This document shows, in pieces, positions 1 through 5,623 of a stretch of 10,506 bases of DNA; the first letter of the stretch is position 1, and each line of letters opens with the position of its first letter. The stretch is from assembly GCA_037131655.1 (NCBI GenBank), contig JBAXQP010000073.1, positions 1 through 10,506 on the forward strand. The letters are read 5' to 3'. Made by a program: the position numbers and the translations under genes. The notes below the pieces were generated by a model. That model ran no database searches and had not been told where the DNA came from. It saw only the letters and a program-made list of their open reading frames with translations. The DNA comes from a bacterium (GTDB taxonomy: Bacteria; Armatimonadota; Fimbriimonadia; Fimbriimonadales; JBAXQP01).

Positions 1-569
1 GCGTTGAAATTCTCATGCAATTTCTCTGCATCCCAGCTTGCTTTGCCGATGGGCATATGGATGATGGCGCCCTTCTCGATGCGGTATTCCACACGAGCGG
101 CGCGTTTGATCTCATCAACTGTTGCTTGGATGTTGTTGGTGACGGTGCCATTCTTCTTGTTCGGCGTTCGGGGGCCTAATTGGCGGCCTAATCTCGCGAC
201 GACAGGAGCCATTTCTTCTGAGGCTACCAGCACGTCGAAATCTCGCCAGCCTTCCGTGATTTTGGCAACGAGATCGTCATCGCCAACGGTGTCAGCGCCT
301 GCTGCCTTAGCTTCTTCCGCCAAATCACCTTTAGCCAAAACGGCTACATTTCGTGATTTACCGGTGCCATGGGGAAGAGTGGTGACGCCGCGGACCATTT
401 GCTCGCCCTTGCGGGGGTCGACGCCCAAGCGGACTGCTAAGTCAACAGTTTCGGGAAACTTGGTAGATGCTGTCTGTCCAACTAAGGCAAATGCCGCAGC
501 CGGTTCATGCATCTCGTCTTTCGTAACTTTTTTCGCTATTTCCAAATAGCGTTTACCGTGATCAGCCAT
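1..569 (-). CDS. rplA: 50S ribosomal protein L1, 3' end cut by window edge
   Basis: L1 binds 23S rRNA at the mobile L1 stalk, which helps deacylated tRNA leave the E site; in many bacteria it also represses translation of its own operon. The visible 189 codons read MADHGKRYLEIAKK and then the family blocks VRGVTTLPHGTGKS (residues 59-72), DVLVASEEM (112-120), EYRIEKGAIIH (161-171) and IGKASWDAEKL (174-184). The full family length is about 230 residues, so roughly 40 codons lie beyond position 1. The ATG at 569-567 follows AAGGAG (582-577) with a 7-nt gap. It is the last visible gene of the secE-nusG-rplK-rplA unit and lies about 110 bp after rplK. One oddity: the conserved loop usually written LGPRGLMPNPKxGTVT appears as LGPRTPNKKNGTVT (131-144), two residues shorter. 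Identity is certain; only the end is missing. Confidence 0.97.
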   Translation of the reverse strand, partial: MADHGKRYLEIAKKVTKDEMHEPAAAFALVGQTASTKFPETVDLAVRLGVDPRKGEQMVRGVTTLPHGTGKSRNVAVLAKGDLAEEAKAAGADTVGDDDLVAKITEGWRDFDVLVASEEMAPVVARLGRQLGPRTPNKKNGTVTNNIQATVDEIKRAARVEYRIEKGAIIHMPIGKASWDAEKLHENFN

Positions 570-601
570 TTATTATCTCCTTGTGGTTCTAACGGTTGAA
601 C

Positions 602-617
602 CTCCCACATAGGGGAG
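602..617 (-). other. Small hairpin in the rplA leader
   Basis: CTCCC (602-606) and GGGAG (613-617) can pair around a 6-nt loop, about 20 nt upstream of the rplA ribosome binding site on the transcript. There is no T-run beside it, so it is not an obvious terminator. L1 is known to bind leader structures of its own mRNA in several bacteria, but nothing here shows that this stem is such an operator. Confidence 0.3.
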
Positions 618-621
618 AGTT

Positions 622-676
622 GTATTGCGTATTGCGTAGTTCGCATTCCGGAATCCGGATATGTAATACGCAATAC
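622..676. repeat. Inverted repeat between rplK and rplA (12-bp arms)
   Basis: The arm GTATTGCGTATT (622-633) is the exact reverse complement of AATACGCAATAC (665-676). The 31-nt loop holds two overlapping palindromes, ATTCCGGAAT (645-654) and ATCCGGAT (653-660). The left arm continues as a tandem of the 7-nt unit GTATTGC, so the 10-mer GTATTGCGTA occurs at 622-631 and again at 629-638. The element begins 3 nt after the rplK stop and lies inside the operon. The same 10-mer, as TACGCAATAC, recurs at 4982-4991, which suggests a dispersed intergenic repeat. No T-run follows, so an intrinsic terminator is unlikely; processing or attenuation is possible. Confidence 0.7.
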
Positions 677-679
677 GTA

Positions 680-1105
680 CTAGTCTTCTATTTCAATGCC
701 CATTGAACGGGCGGTGCCGGCTAGCACTCGCATCGCTTGGTCAATATTGTTTGTATTCAAGTCAGGCATCTTTTGTTTAGCGACTTGGCGGAGCTGCTCC
801 TTGGAGAGCTTGCCGACCTTGTTCGTTAATGGATTACCAGAACCTTTAGTAACCCCCGCGGCCTTCTTCAATAGTTCAGAGGCTAACGGCTGTTTGACAA
901 TGAAAGTGAACGAGCGGTCCTCGTAAATGGTGATTTCCACCGGCATTGTCGTTCCAGCTAGACTGGCGGTCATCTCGTTGAACTTCTTGATGAACTCCAT
1001 CATATTGATGCCATGCTGACCCAACGCGGGTCCGACTGGCGGTGCGGGTGTAGCTTTCCCACCCGGAATATTTAATTTAACAACGGCGGTAATTCTCTTT
1101 GCCAA
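680..1105 (-). CDS. rplK: 50S ribosomal protein L11
   Basis: L11 sits at the base of the L7/L12 stalk in the GTPase-associated centre and binds 23S rRNA; it takes part in factor-dependent steps and in stringent-response sensing. The 141 residues match the usual family length. The proline-rich N-terminal domain shows PPVGPALGQHG (22-32), with GINMMEFIKKFN after it. The C-terminal RNA-binding domain covers about residues 71-141 and ends GTARSMGIEIED. The start is TTG at 1105-1103: it gives the expected MAKRITAVVKL, and no in-frame ATG fits. The gene lies 54 bp after nusG and 110 bp before rplA. Nothing in the protein departs from the family. Confidence 0.98.
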   Translation of the reverse strand: MAKRITAVVKLNIPGGKATPAPPVGPALGQHGINMMEFIKKFNEMTASLAGTTMPVEITIYEDRSFTFIVKQPLASELLKKAAGVTKGSGNPLTNKVGKLSKEQLRQVAKQKMPDLNTNNIDQAMRVLAGTARSMGIEIED

Positions 1106-1113
1106 TTGTACTT

Positions 1114-1120
1114 CCTCCTT
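1114..1120 (-). promoter_or_regulatory. Strong ribosome binding site fixing the TTG start of rplK
   Basis: On the minus strand AAGGAGG lies 8 nt upstream of the TTG at 1105-1103. The near-perfect Shine-Dalgarno match at ideal spacing, together with the expected L11 N-terminus, decides for TTG as the start. Confidence 0.85.
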
Positions 1121-1159
1121 ATCAAGCCCATTCTAACTAGAAACTACACGGGCGCTGTC

Positions 1160-1687
1160 TTACAGCTTTTCAACCTGTGTGAATTCCAGCTCGACGGGTG
1201 TGTCGCGTCCAAAAATCGAGATAAGAACGCGAAGTTTTTCGCGCTCGATGTCAACTTCATCGATCTTACCAGTGAAGTCTGCAAATGGCCCGCTGGCCAC
1301 ACGGATGCTGTCGCCTTTGCTGTAAGCAATACGCGCTGTGGTCTTGCCCTGTTCGAGCGAGGCCATAATCTGATTGACTTCTTTAACAGTAAGAGGCACC
1401 GGTCGGTTACCGGAACTAACAAATCCGGTTACTCCAGAGGTACTTTTTACCAAAGTCCAAGTGGAGTCGTCCAGCACCATTTCGATTAATATATAGCCGG
1501 GGAACACTTTCTTCTTAACATAAGTCTTCTTACCAGCACGCGTTCGAAGCTCTTGTTCTGTGGGAATCAAGATATCAAAGACCTTGTAGTCCCACTGACC
1601 CTCGACTTTAGCGCGCCGTTCGATAATGTTCTTTACTTTATTCTCGTGTCCGGCGAATGTGTGTACTGCGTACCAAGACCGTAGCAT
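1160..1687 (-). CDS. nusG: Transcription termination/antitermination factor NusG
   Basis: NusG binds the clamp region of RNA polymerase, modulates pausing, and bridges to Rho or ribosomal protein S10. The 175 residues are a normal length. The NGN domain (about 1-110) starts LRSWYAVHTFAGHENKVKNI and has KKKVFPGYILIEM (58-70), the usual polymerase-contact region. The KOW domain (about 124-175) has GDSIRVASGPFADFTGKIDE and ends in the FGRDTPVELEF strand motif. The ATG at 1687-1685 has AAGGAG at 1704-1699, an 11-nt gap that is on the long side. It lies between secE and rplK, the standard gene order. The upstream spacer holds two hairpins and a 21-codon frame that could affect its expression. Confidence 0.98.
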   Translation of the reverse strand: MLRSWYAVHTFAGHENKVKNIIERRAKVEGQWDYKVFDILIPTEQELRTRAGKKTYVKKKVFPGYILIEMVLDDSTWTLVKSTSGVTGFVSSGNRPVPLTVKEVNQIMASLEQGKTTARIAYSKGDSIRVASGPFADFTGKIDEVDIEREKLRVLISIFGRDTPVELEFTQVEKL

Positions 1688-1777
1688 CTAAACATGCACT
1701 CCTTAATTGCCCTCGGATCGCGACCAGGCATGGTGAGTGTCGCGATTCTTTGACGGCAAAGCCGTCATGGCTGATTA
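1688..1777 (-). other. Structured secE-nusG spacer: two hairpins and a 21-codon frame
   Basis: Reading toward nusG, the first hairpin has 7-bp arms TGACGGC/GCCGTCA (1751-1757 and 1761-1767) around a 3-nt loop. The second has 8-bp arms ATCGCGAC/GTCGCGAT (1717-1724 and 1739-1746) around a 14-nt loop. Neither is followed by a T-run in the direction of transcription. A frame from ATG (1768-1766) to TAA (1705-1703) would encode MTALPSKNRDTHHAWSRSEG plus a final N, and its stop overlaps the nusG ribosome binding site. It has no Shine-Dalgarno of its own, so translation is uncertain. This could be a leader that sets the nusG level relative to secE, or only a spacer. Confidence 0.45.
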
Positions 1778-2011
1778 TCATCTTATTGGCATCAAGAATT
1801 TCCAAAGTTGAGTTAGAACGATATCCATAACAAAAAGGAACATCGTAAATACAAAGATAACGGCCAATACAATACCCGTCAGGCGAACACCATCTTGATA
1901 AGTAGGCCAGTTTGTCTTCTTTAACTCGCTTATAACTTCCTGAACCAGGACGACTATACCACGCCCACCCGGCCGTCTGGCCTCAGGTGAACTTGCTTGC
2001 TTCACCGACAT
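1778..2011 (-). CDS. secE: Preprotein translocase subunit SecE
   Basis: SecE is the essential small clamp subunit of the SecYEG protein-conducting channel in the inner membrane. The 77 residues give the single-span form found in most bacteria outside the enteric group. There is a Pro/Arg-containing N-terminal tail (1-17), an amphipathic helix with VISELKKTNWPT (about 26-37), which is the family signature, and one membrane segment (about 43-67). The ATG at 2011-2009 follows GAGGAG (2025-2020) with an 8-nt gap. It is the first gene of the minus-strand unit; nusG follows after 90 bp. The rpmG and tRNA-Trp genes that often precede secE are not in the upstream gap. Confidence 0.95.
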   Translation of the reverse strand: MSVKQASSPEARRPGGRGIVVLVQEVISELKKTNWPTYQDGVRLTGIVLAVIFVFTMFLFVMDIVLTQLWKFLMPIR

Positions 2012-2085
2012 TCTTTATGCTCCTCACCCGTGCACAAGGGCTTTTTCATTTAAAGGGAATGTGACAGGGGCAATCCTTATGCTAG

Positions 2086-2115
2086 ATTATACACGGTCTT
2101 GACGAATATCTGCAA
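2086..2115 (-). promoter_or_regulatory. Likely sigma-70-type promoter of the secE-nusG-rplKA unit
   Basis: On the minus strand a perfect -10 box TATAAT (2091-2086) has a partial -35 TTGCAG (2115-2110) 18 nt upstream. A start near 2080 would leave a leader of about 70 nt before secE. A perfect TTGACA (2124-2119) also lies upstream, but 27 nt is too far to pair with this -10. The gap 2012-2169 also carries TTGAC (2099-2103) and GTCAA (2120-2124) as a spaced inverted repeat. No convincing plus-strand promoter for mnmE was seen. Confidence 0.5.
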
Positions 2116-2169
2116 CAATGTCAATAGCTGCACGAAAAAACTGTTATTTTCCGCCATAATTGGCACAGC

Positions 2170-3561
2170 ATGAAACCGATTATGAAAACCTTAGATGACA
2201 CAATTACCGCTATCGCTACCGCGCCTGGTGAGGCGGGGGTAGGCATCGTTCGCGTCAGTGGCCCTTTAGCCTTTACTATCGCCGAGCAGGTGTTTGACTG
2301 CCACACTATCGGCGCCCTCGAAACCCACCACATCTATTATGGCCGAATTGTCGATCCAACTAATAGAGAAGCTTTGGATGATGCGCTGCTGCTCACCTTT
2401 CGATCACCTCATAGCTACACCGGACAAGATGTCATTGAATTTAGCTGCCATGGCGGTAGTGTCACTTTGAAACGTGTATTAGCGTTATGTCTTCGACAAG
2501 GCGCGCGAATGGCTGAAGCCGGTGAATTCACAGAACGCGCTTTTCTTAATGGGCGGCTTGACCTGGCTCAAGCTGAAGCAGTAGCCGACATTATTAAAGC
2601 TCAAACCGATGCGCAACACCGAGTTGCCTTTCGCCAACGCGAAGGCTCTCTCAGCCGATCGGTCGCAGAGCTTGCCGAGCGTTTAATGAATGTTCTCGTT
2701 CGAGTTGAAGCGGTGATTGATTTTTCCGAGGATATCGGCGAGCTAGATTATGAGCAAACGACGGCGGAAGTCGAAATTATCAACGAATCTGTCGAAAAGT
2801 TATTAGCGACCGCTGATCAGGGACGAATTATTAGGGAAGGGCTTAAAATCGCGATTATCGGCAAACCCAATGTCGGCAAATCCAGTCTTCTTAATTCCCT
2901 TCTCGGCTACGAACGAGCCATCGTTACCCCCGTCCCTGGCACAACGCGTGATGTGGTTGAGGATACGATTAGTTTAGGGGGTGTGCCGGTTATTTTAGCG
3001 GATACCGCTGGAGTTCGGGAAACGGATGATGTCGTTGAATCGGTTGGCGTCAAGCGCACACAAAAGTCATTAGCGGAAGCTGATTTGGCGCTATTTATAT
3101 TCGCTGCCCCCGATGGTTTGACCGATGAAGATCGGCAAGTATGGCAGGAATTGAATGGTAAACCGGTGATTCCCATAATAAATAAGGCAGACACAATTTC
3201 TACTTTAGAATGTAATGTTCTTCAGGAATCTGCGATATCTTTTATTGGGGAATCCTTGGCAATTTCAGCAATGACGGGTGAAGGGATCGAAGATCTTCGT
3301 CAGACGATAATTGAACGAACAATCGGTTCAGGACTTGCTTTAGAGAGTGTTTCGGTTACCAATACTCGCCATCAAGAGGCGTTGAGGCAGACTAAAGCGA
3401 GTCTTGACCTAGCCAGGAATAGCCTTCAAGCCAATATGACCCCCGATTTTGTAAGCATCGACTTAAGAGGCGCCCTCGGCTCCCTCGGCCTAATCAGCGG
3501 CGAGACTGTCACCGAAGACCTGATCGAACGCATATTTAGAGATTTTTGTATCGGGAAGTGA
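2170..3561 (+). CDS. mnmE: tRNA modification GTPase MnmE (TrmE)
   Basis: With MnmG, MnmE installs the (carboxymethyl)aminomethyl group at carbon 5 of the wobble uridine (U34) in certain tRNAs, using GTP, methylene-tetrahydrofolate and FAD. The 463 residues match the usual length. An N-terminal folate-binding domain (about 8-125) starts DTITAIATAPGEAGVGIVRVSG. A helical domain is interrupted by the G domain: P-loop GKPNVGKS (231-238), PGTTRD (256-261), DTAG (278-281) and NKAD (338-341). The C-terminus is CIGK (460-463), with the conserved Cys. No clear Shine-Dalgarno precedes ATG 2170 or the in-frame ATG at 2182 (residue 5), so the exact start is open; both keep the whole fold. It is divergent from secE, and mnmG is not in the window. 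Confidence 0.97.
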   Translation: MKPIMKTLDDTITAIATAPGEAGVGIVRVSGPLAFTIAEQVFDCHTIGALETHHIYYGRIVDPTNREALDDALLLTFRSPHSYTGQDVIEFSCHGGSVTLKRVLALCLRQGARMAEAGEFTERAFLNGRLDLAQAEAVADIIKAQTDAQHRVAFRQREGSLSRSVAELAERLMNVLVRVEAVIDFSEDIGELDYEQTTAEVEIINESVEKLLATADQGRIIREGLKIAIIGKPNVGKSSLLNSLLGYERAIVTPVPGTTRDVVEDTISLGGVPVILADTAGVRETDDVVESVGVKRTQKSLAEADLALFIFAAPDGLTDEDRQVWQELNGKPVIPIINKADTISTLECNVLQESAISFIGESLAISAMTGEGIEDLRQTIIERTIGSGLALESVSVTNTRHQEALRQTKASLDLARNSLQANMTPDFVSIDLRGALGSLGLISGETVTEDLIERIFRDFCIGK

Positions 3562-3585
3562 AGGTGGTATATCGGCCAAACAGAC

Positions 3586-3594
3586 TGGTACAAT
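3586..3594 (+). promoter_or_regulatory. Possible extended -10 promoter for the export gene
   Basis: TGG followed by TACAAT (3589-3594) matches an extended -10 element. No good -35 is seen 17 nt upstream. Transcription from here would begin near 3601 and give a leader of about 25 nt with the GGAG site at 3616-3619. The short 64-bp gap to mnmE also allows plain read-through. Confidence 0.3.
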
Positions 3595-3625
3595 TGCTTT
3601 GTACTTCTTAAGAGTGGAGAACATA

Positions 3626-4720
3626 ATGCGACTTCTATTTGCATTTCTTGTTTTGATAGTAGCAACTAATCTGGTTTTCTCACAGGAATCGTTCATCAAA
3701 GCGGGCGACGTCATAAACGTTAGTGTTGATGGCGAAACGCTGATGTCGAGGCAATACCGAGTTGATCAGAATGGCATGGCAATTATTGAACTCGTTGGCG
3801 CGGTAAAACTCGGGGGATTATCAACTGATGCTGCCGCGAAATTGATTGCCGATAAGATTAAAAGCCGCCAAATCCTTAAAGATCCACAGGTTATGGTGAA
3901 GCTGGTTCCCAATCAAGTTTTCGTCTCAGGATCGGTAAGCAACCCGGGTTCCATTGCGATTACACCGAACCTCAAGCTTTCAGATGTGCTCAAAACGGCT
4001 TCACCAACAGAGACTGCCGATTTAACCTCGGTTCGTGTCACTCATTCGGATGGTCAGCAGTTGACTATCGATTTTGAGAAATTAAGTACAACTCCTGAAA
4101 ATGATATTGTGCTCCAACCAGGAGACCAAGTTTTTGTCTTTCAACGCGCCGTCAATCAAGGGATTATGGTTTTAGGGCAAGTCAAAGCGCCGCAAACGAT
4201 CCCGTTTGAACCCGGTTTAACCATCAACGGAGCTATCTCCAAAGCAGGCGGCGTTCTTCAAGAAGCCGATCTTTCTCAGGTAAAGCTTACTAGAGCATCA
4301 GGCGGACCGGCAAATATCATCGACCTATCGAAGTCAGGGACGGACACCCCTCTTTCTCCAGGCGATCAGATATTGGTGCCTCAAAAAACGAGCAATGTTT
4401 ATGTGCTGGTACGCGGGGCGGTCAAACGGTCAGGACTTGTTGCATATCATGAAGGCTTAACTCTTCGCGAAGCGCTTGAGGCAGCCGATCTCTTGGAGGA
4501 TGCGCAACTCAACAAAGTCACCATTGAACGCCGCATCGACGGTAAGATTCAAAAGATTAAAGTCAACTATACTGAAATTCTACGCGGCGTGCGTACTGAT
4601 GAAGTATTGCAACCGGGCGATGTCCTTGACGTCCCAAATCCACCCCGTTCCCAGGGAACATCCAATATCCTGCAAGCCGCTTCGCTTGTGGTCGGGATTA
4701 TATTTTTCTTTTTGAAATAA
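3626..4720 (+). CDS. Polysaccharide export protein, Wza/SLBB type
   Basis: The predicted role is in the periplasm or envelope, as part of the export path for an exopolysaccharide or capsule. ATG 3626 was chosen because GGAG (3616-3619) lies 6 nt upstream and because it gives a clean 364-residue protein with a signal peptide (MRLLFAFLVLIVATNLVFSQ, about 1-20). An upstream TTG at 3599 would add 9 residues. A Poly_export-like domain with GDVINVSVDGE (27-37) and QYRVDQNGMAIIELVG (43-58) is followed by three SLBB-like repeats at about 97-172, 179-253 and 258-338. Each has a GxVxxxG-type opening and closes with an L(Q/S)PGD motif. The C-terminus (about 348-363) is a hydrophobic span. There is no lipobox cysteine, unlike E. 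coli Wza. No glycosyltransferase, flippase or Wzc partner is adjacent, so the polymer is unknown. The family call is firm; the exact role is not. Confidence 0.88.
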   Translation: MRLLFAFLVLIVATNLVFSQESFIKAGDVINVSVDGETLMSRQYRVDQNGMAIIELVGAVKLGGLSTDAAAKLIADKIKSRQILKDPQVMVKLVPNQVFVSGSVSNPGSIAITPNLKLSDVLKTASPTETADLTSVRVTHSDGQQLTIDFEKLSTTPENDIVLQPGDQVFVFQRAVNQGIMVLGQVKAPQTIPFEPGLTINGAISKAGGVLQEADLSQVKLTRASGGPANIIDLSKSGTDTPLSPGDQILVPQKTSNVYVLVRGAVKRSGLVAYHEGLTLREALEAADLLEDAQLNKVTIERRIDGKIQKIKVNYTEILRGVRTDEVLQPGDVLDVPNPPRSQGTSNILQAASLVVGIIFFFLK

Positions 4721-4805
4721 CATGGGGTTTGGATTAAGGCGAGATGCATAATCATTCTGTGTTTTTGCGAGGGATGTTTGTGCCCAGGGTTATACGAAGT
4801 GTATT

Positions 4806-4861
4806 TGTAGGGGCGTAGCTTGCTTCGCCCTCCGGAGGGCAGGGCAAGCCCAGCCCCTACA
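4806..4861. repeat. 56-bp symmetric palindromic element
   Basis: The outer arms TGTAGGGGC (4806-4814) and GCCCCTACA (4853-4861) pair exactly. After a 3-nt mismatch on each side come GCTTGC and GCAAGC, then another 3-nt mismatch on each side, and a 14-nt perfect palindrome GCCCTCCGGAGGGC at the centre (4827-4840). The layout 9-3-6-3-14-3-6-3-9 is exactly symmetric. It resembles dispersed REP/BIME-type palindromes. It lacks a T-run, so it is a poor intrinsic terminator, although it could stabilise the 3' end of the export-gene transcript. Confidence 0.8.
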
Positions 4862-4912
4862 TCCGATGGAGAAATGCTTTGGCAGCGCCGCTTTGCTCTG
4901 CTTCCGAAGCAT

Positions 4913-4971
4913 CGAATCTATCCTCATCCTCTTTTCCCGCCTCAGGGTAAAAGGGGATGAGGATAGATTCG
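4913..4971. repeat. 59-bp imperfect hairpin upstream of the H-X9-DG gene
   Basis: The 17-nt arm at 4913-4929 (starting CGAATCTATCC) is the exact reverse complement of 4955-4971. The stem continues with a T-G wobble (4930/4954), CTTTT paired to AAAAG (4931-4935 and 4949-4953), a one-base bulge (T4948), and CCC paired to GGG around the loop GCCTCA (4939-4944). On the plus strand it is followed by an A-run, not a T-run. It may be half of the possible insertion at 4803-4995, or a transcript-end or leader structure. Confidence 0.75.
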
Positions 4972-5011
4972 AAAAACACACTACGCAATACAAATAGTGT
5001 AGGAGATAGAA

Positions 5012-5572
5012 ATGAAAAGACGGTTTTGGCTGGGATGTGGGATTGTTGCGGTTTTGTTAGTTTTTATAACTGCTGGGTTGTTCTTCTTCACCCCGTTCGG
5101 GAAGGAATTTCGTGCGATGGTGAAAATCCAGCTCAGTGGGAAGCGTACTTACGCGCCCGAAAGCTGTTTAGCAAACCTGAAGCAAGTAGGGCAAGCGCTA
5201 CAGCTTTATATGAACAGCAACGCAGCCTACCCTCCGTCAGGCTGTTGGGTTGATGAACTTAGTAATTACGTCACTCTTGGCAATGATGTGAAAGACGAAG
5301 ACCGCGAAAAAGTTTTCAAATGTCCTGGAGTTTTTACTGAAAACCCAAAAAATTATGGCTATGCGATGAACCTGATACTCTCCTCAAAGTCATCGGATGA
5401 AGTAAAAGACCTGGCAAACTCTGTTTTCGTTTTCGACTCGGCTCAGCTAACAAAAAATGCAGCAAACTCATACGAAACTAAGAACTTGCCCCTTCCACCC
5501 CGACATGGGGCGGTTAACAATGTAGTCCACTGTGATGGCAGCGCTAAATCCGTTACCGCTGTGCAGATGTAA
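5012..5572 (+). CDS. Membrane-anchored H-X9-DG (pseudopilin-related) protein
   Basis: This 186-residue protein belongs to the group carrying the H-X9-DG C-terminal motif found in many type II secretion/pilin-like proteins of Planctomycetes, Verrucomicrobia and Armatimonadota. A membrane segment covers about residues 6-28 after a basic MKRR start. The periplasmic part has CLANLKQVGQALQLYMNSN (52-70), the family helix, then FKCPGV (102-107), YGYAMN (115-120) and FVFDSA (139-144). It ends with H165, nine residues and D175-G176. It lacks the GFTLIE prepilin cleavage motif and has extra cysteines (C9, C52, C78, C104, C174). The ATG follows AGGAG (5001-5005) with a 6-nt gap. No pilus gene is nearby and its function is unknown. 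It stands alone between palindromic elements and a terminator. Confidence 0.8.
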   Translation: MKRRFWLGCGIVAVLLVFITAGLFFFTPFGKEFRAMVKIQLSGKRTYAPESCLANLKQVGQALQLYMNSNAAYPPSGCWVDELSNYVTLGNDVKDEDREKVFKCPGVFTENPKNYGYAMNLILSSKSSDEVKDLANSVFVFDSAQLTKNAANSYETKNLPLPPRHGAVNNVVHCDGSAKSVTAVQM

Positions 5573-5577
5573 GTTAT

Positions 5578-5617
5578 AAAGAGGCCCGACAGCTTAGCTG
5601 TCGGGCCTCTTTTGTTA
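5578..5617. terminator. Strong intrinsic terminator, probably bidirectional
   Basis: A perfect 16-bp stem (5578-5593 with 5597-5612), G+C-rich in the middle, closes on the 3-nt loop TTA. On the plus strand the stem end runs into TTTTGTT, ending the gene at 5012. On the minus strand it ends in TTTATAA, which suits the aminotransferase gene that stops at 5624. The two genes converge on it. Confidence 0.92.
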
Positions 5618-5623
5618 TCTCAG

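Larger units (their letters stand above)
4803..4995. mobile_element. Possible 193-bp MITE-like insertion
   Basis: Terminal inverted repeats ATTTGTA (4803-4809) and TACAAAT (4989-4995) are flanked immediately on both sides by the direct repeat AGTGT (4798-4802 and 4996-5000), as expected for a 5-bp target-site duplication. Inside lie a 56-bp palindrome and a 59-bp hairpin, and no credible gene. Such small palindrome-rich elements without a transposase are typical of non-autonomous insertions. The repeats are short and were found by inspection, so coincidence is possible. It ends just before the ribosome binding site of the gene at 5012. The rest of the gap, 4721-4797, shows no structure that I can see. 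Confidence 0.4.

Noticed and set aside
4..549. Plus-strand open frame of 181 codons at the left edge
   Set aside because: It is antisense to rplA, whose protein matches L1 along its whole visible length; the plus-strand protein is Ser/Ala-rich without recognisable motifs.
1751..1767. Hairpin after secE as an intrinsic terminator
   Set aside because: The minus-strand sequence after the stem is AAAGAATCGC with no T-run, and nusG must be transcribed through it.
2012..2169. Hidden tRNA-Trp or rpmG gene upstream of secE
   Set aside because: No cloverleaf-like stems, TTC-loop motif or L33-like frame is visible in the 158 bp.
3599..3625. TTG at 3599 as start of the export protein
   Set aside because: It has no ribosome site and puts nine polar or mixed residues before the signal peptide; ATG 3626 has GGAG 6 nt upstream and gives a normal signal peptide.
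4806..4971. CRISPR-like repeats in the palindromic region
   Set aside because: The repeats are inverted, not direct; there is no regular spacer series and no cas gene in the window.
4790..4993. Minus-strand frame of 67 codons in the palindromic region
   Set aside because: It lies entirely within inverted repeats, has no ribosome site, and its protein is a translation of the palindromes.
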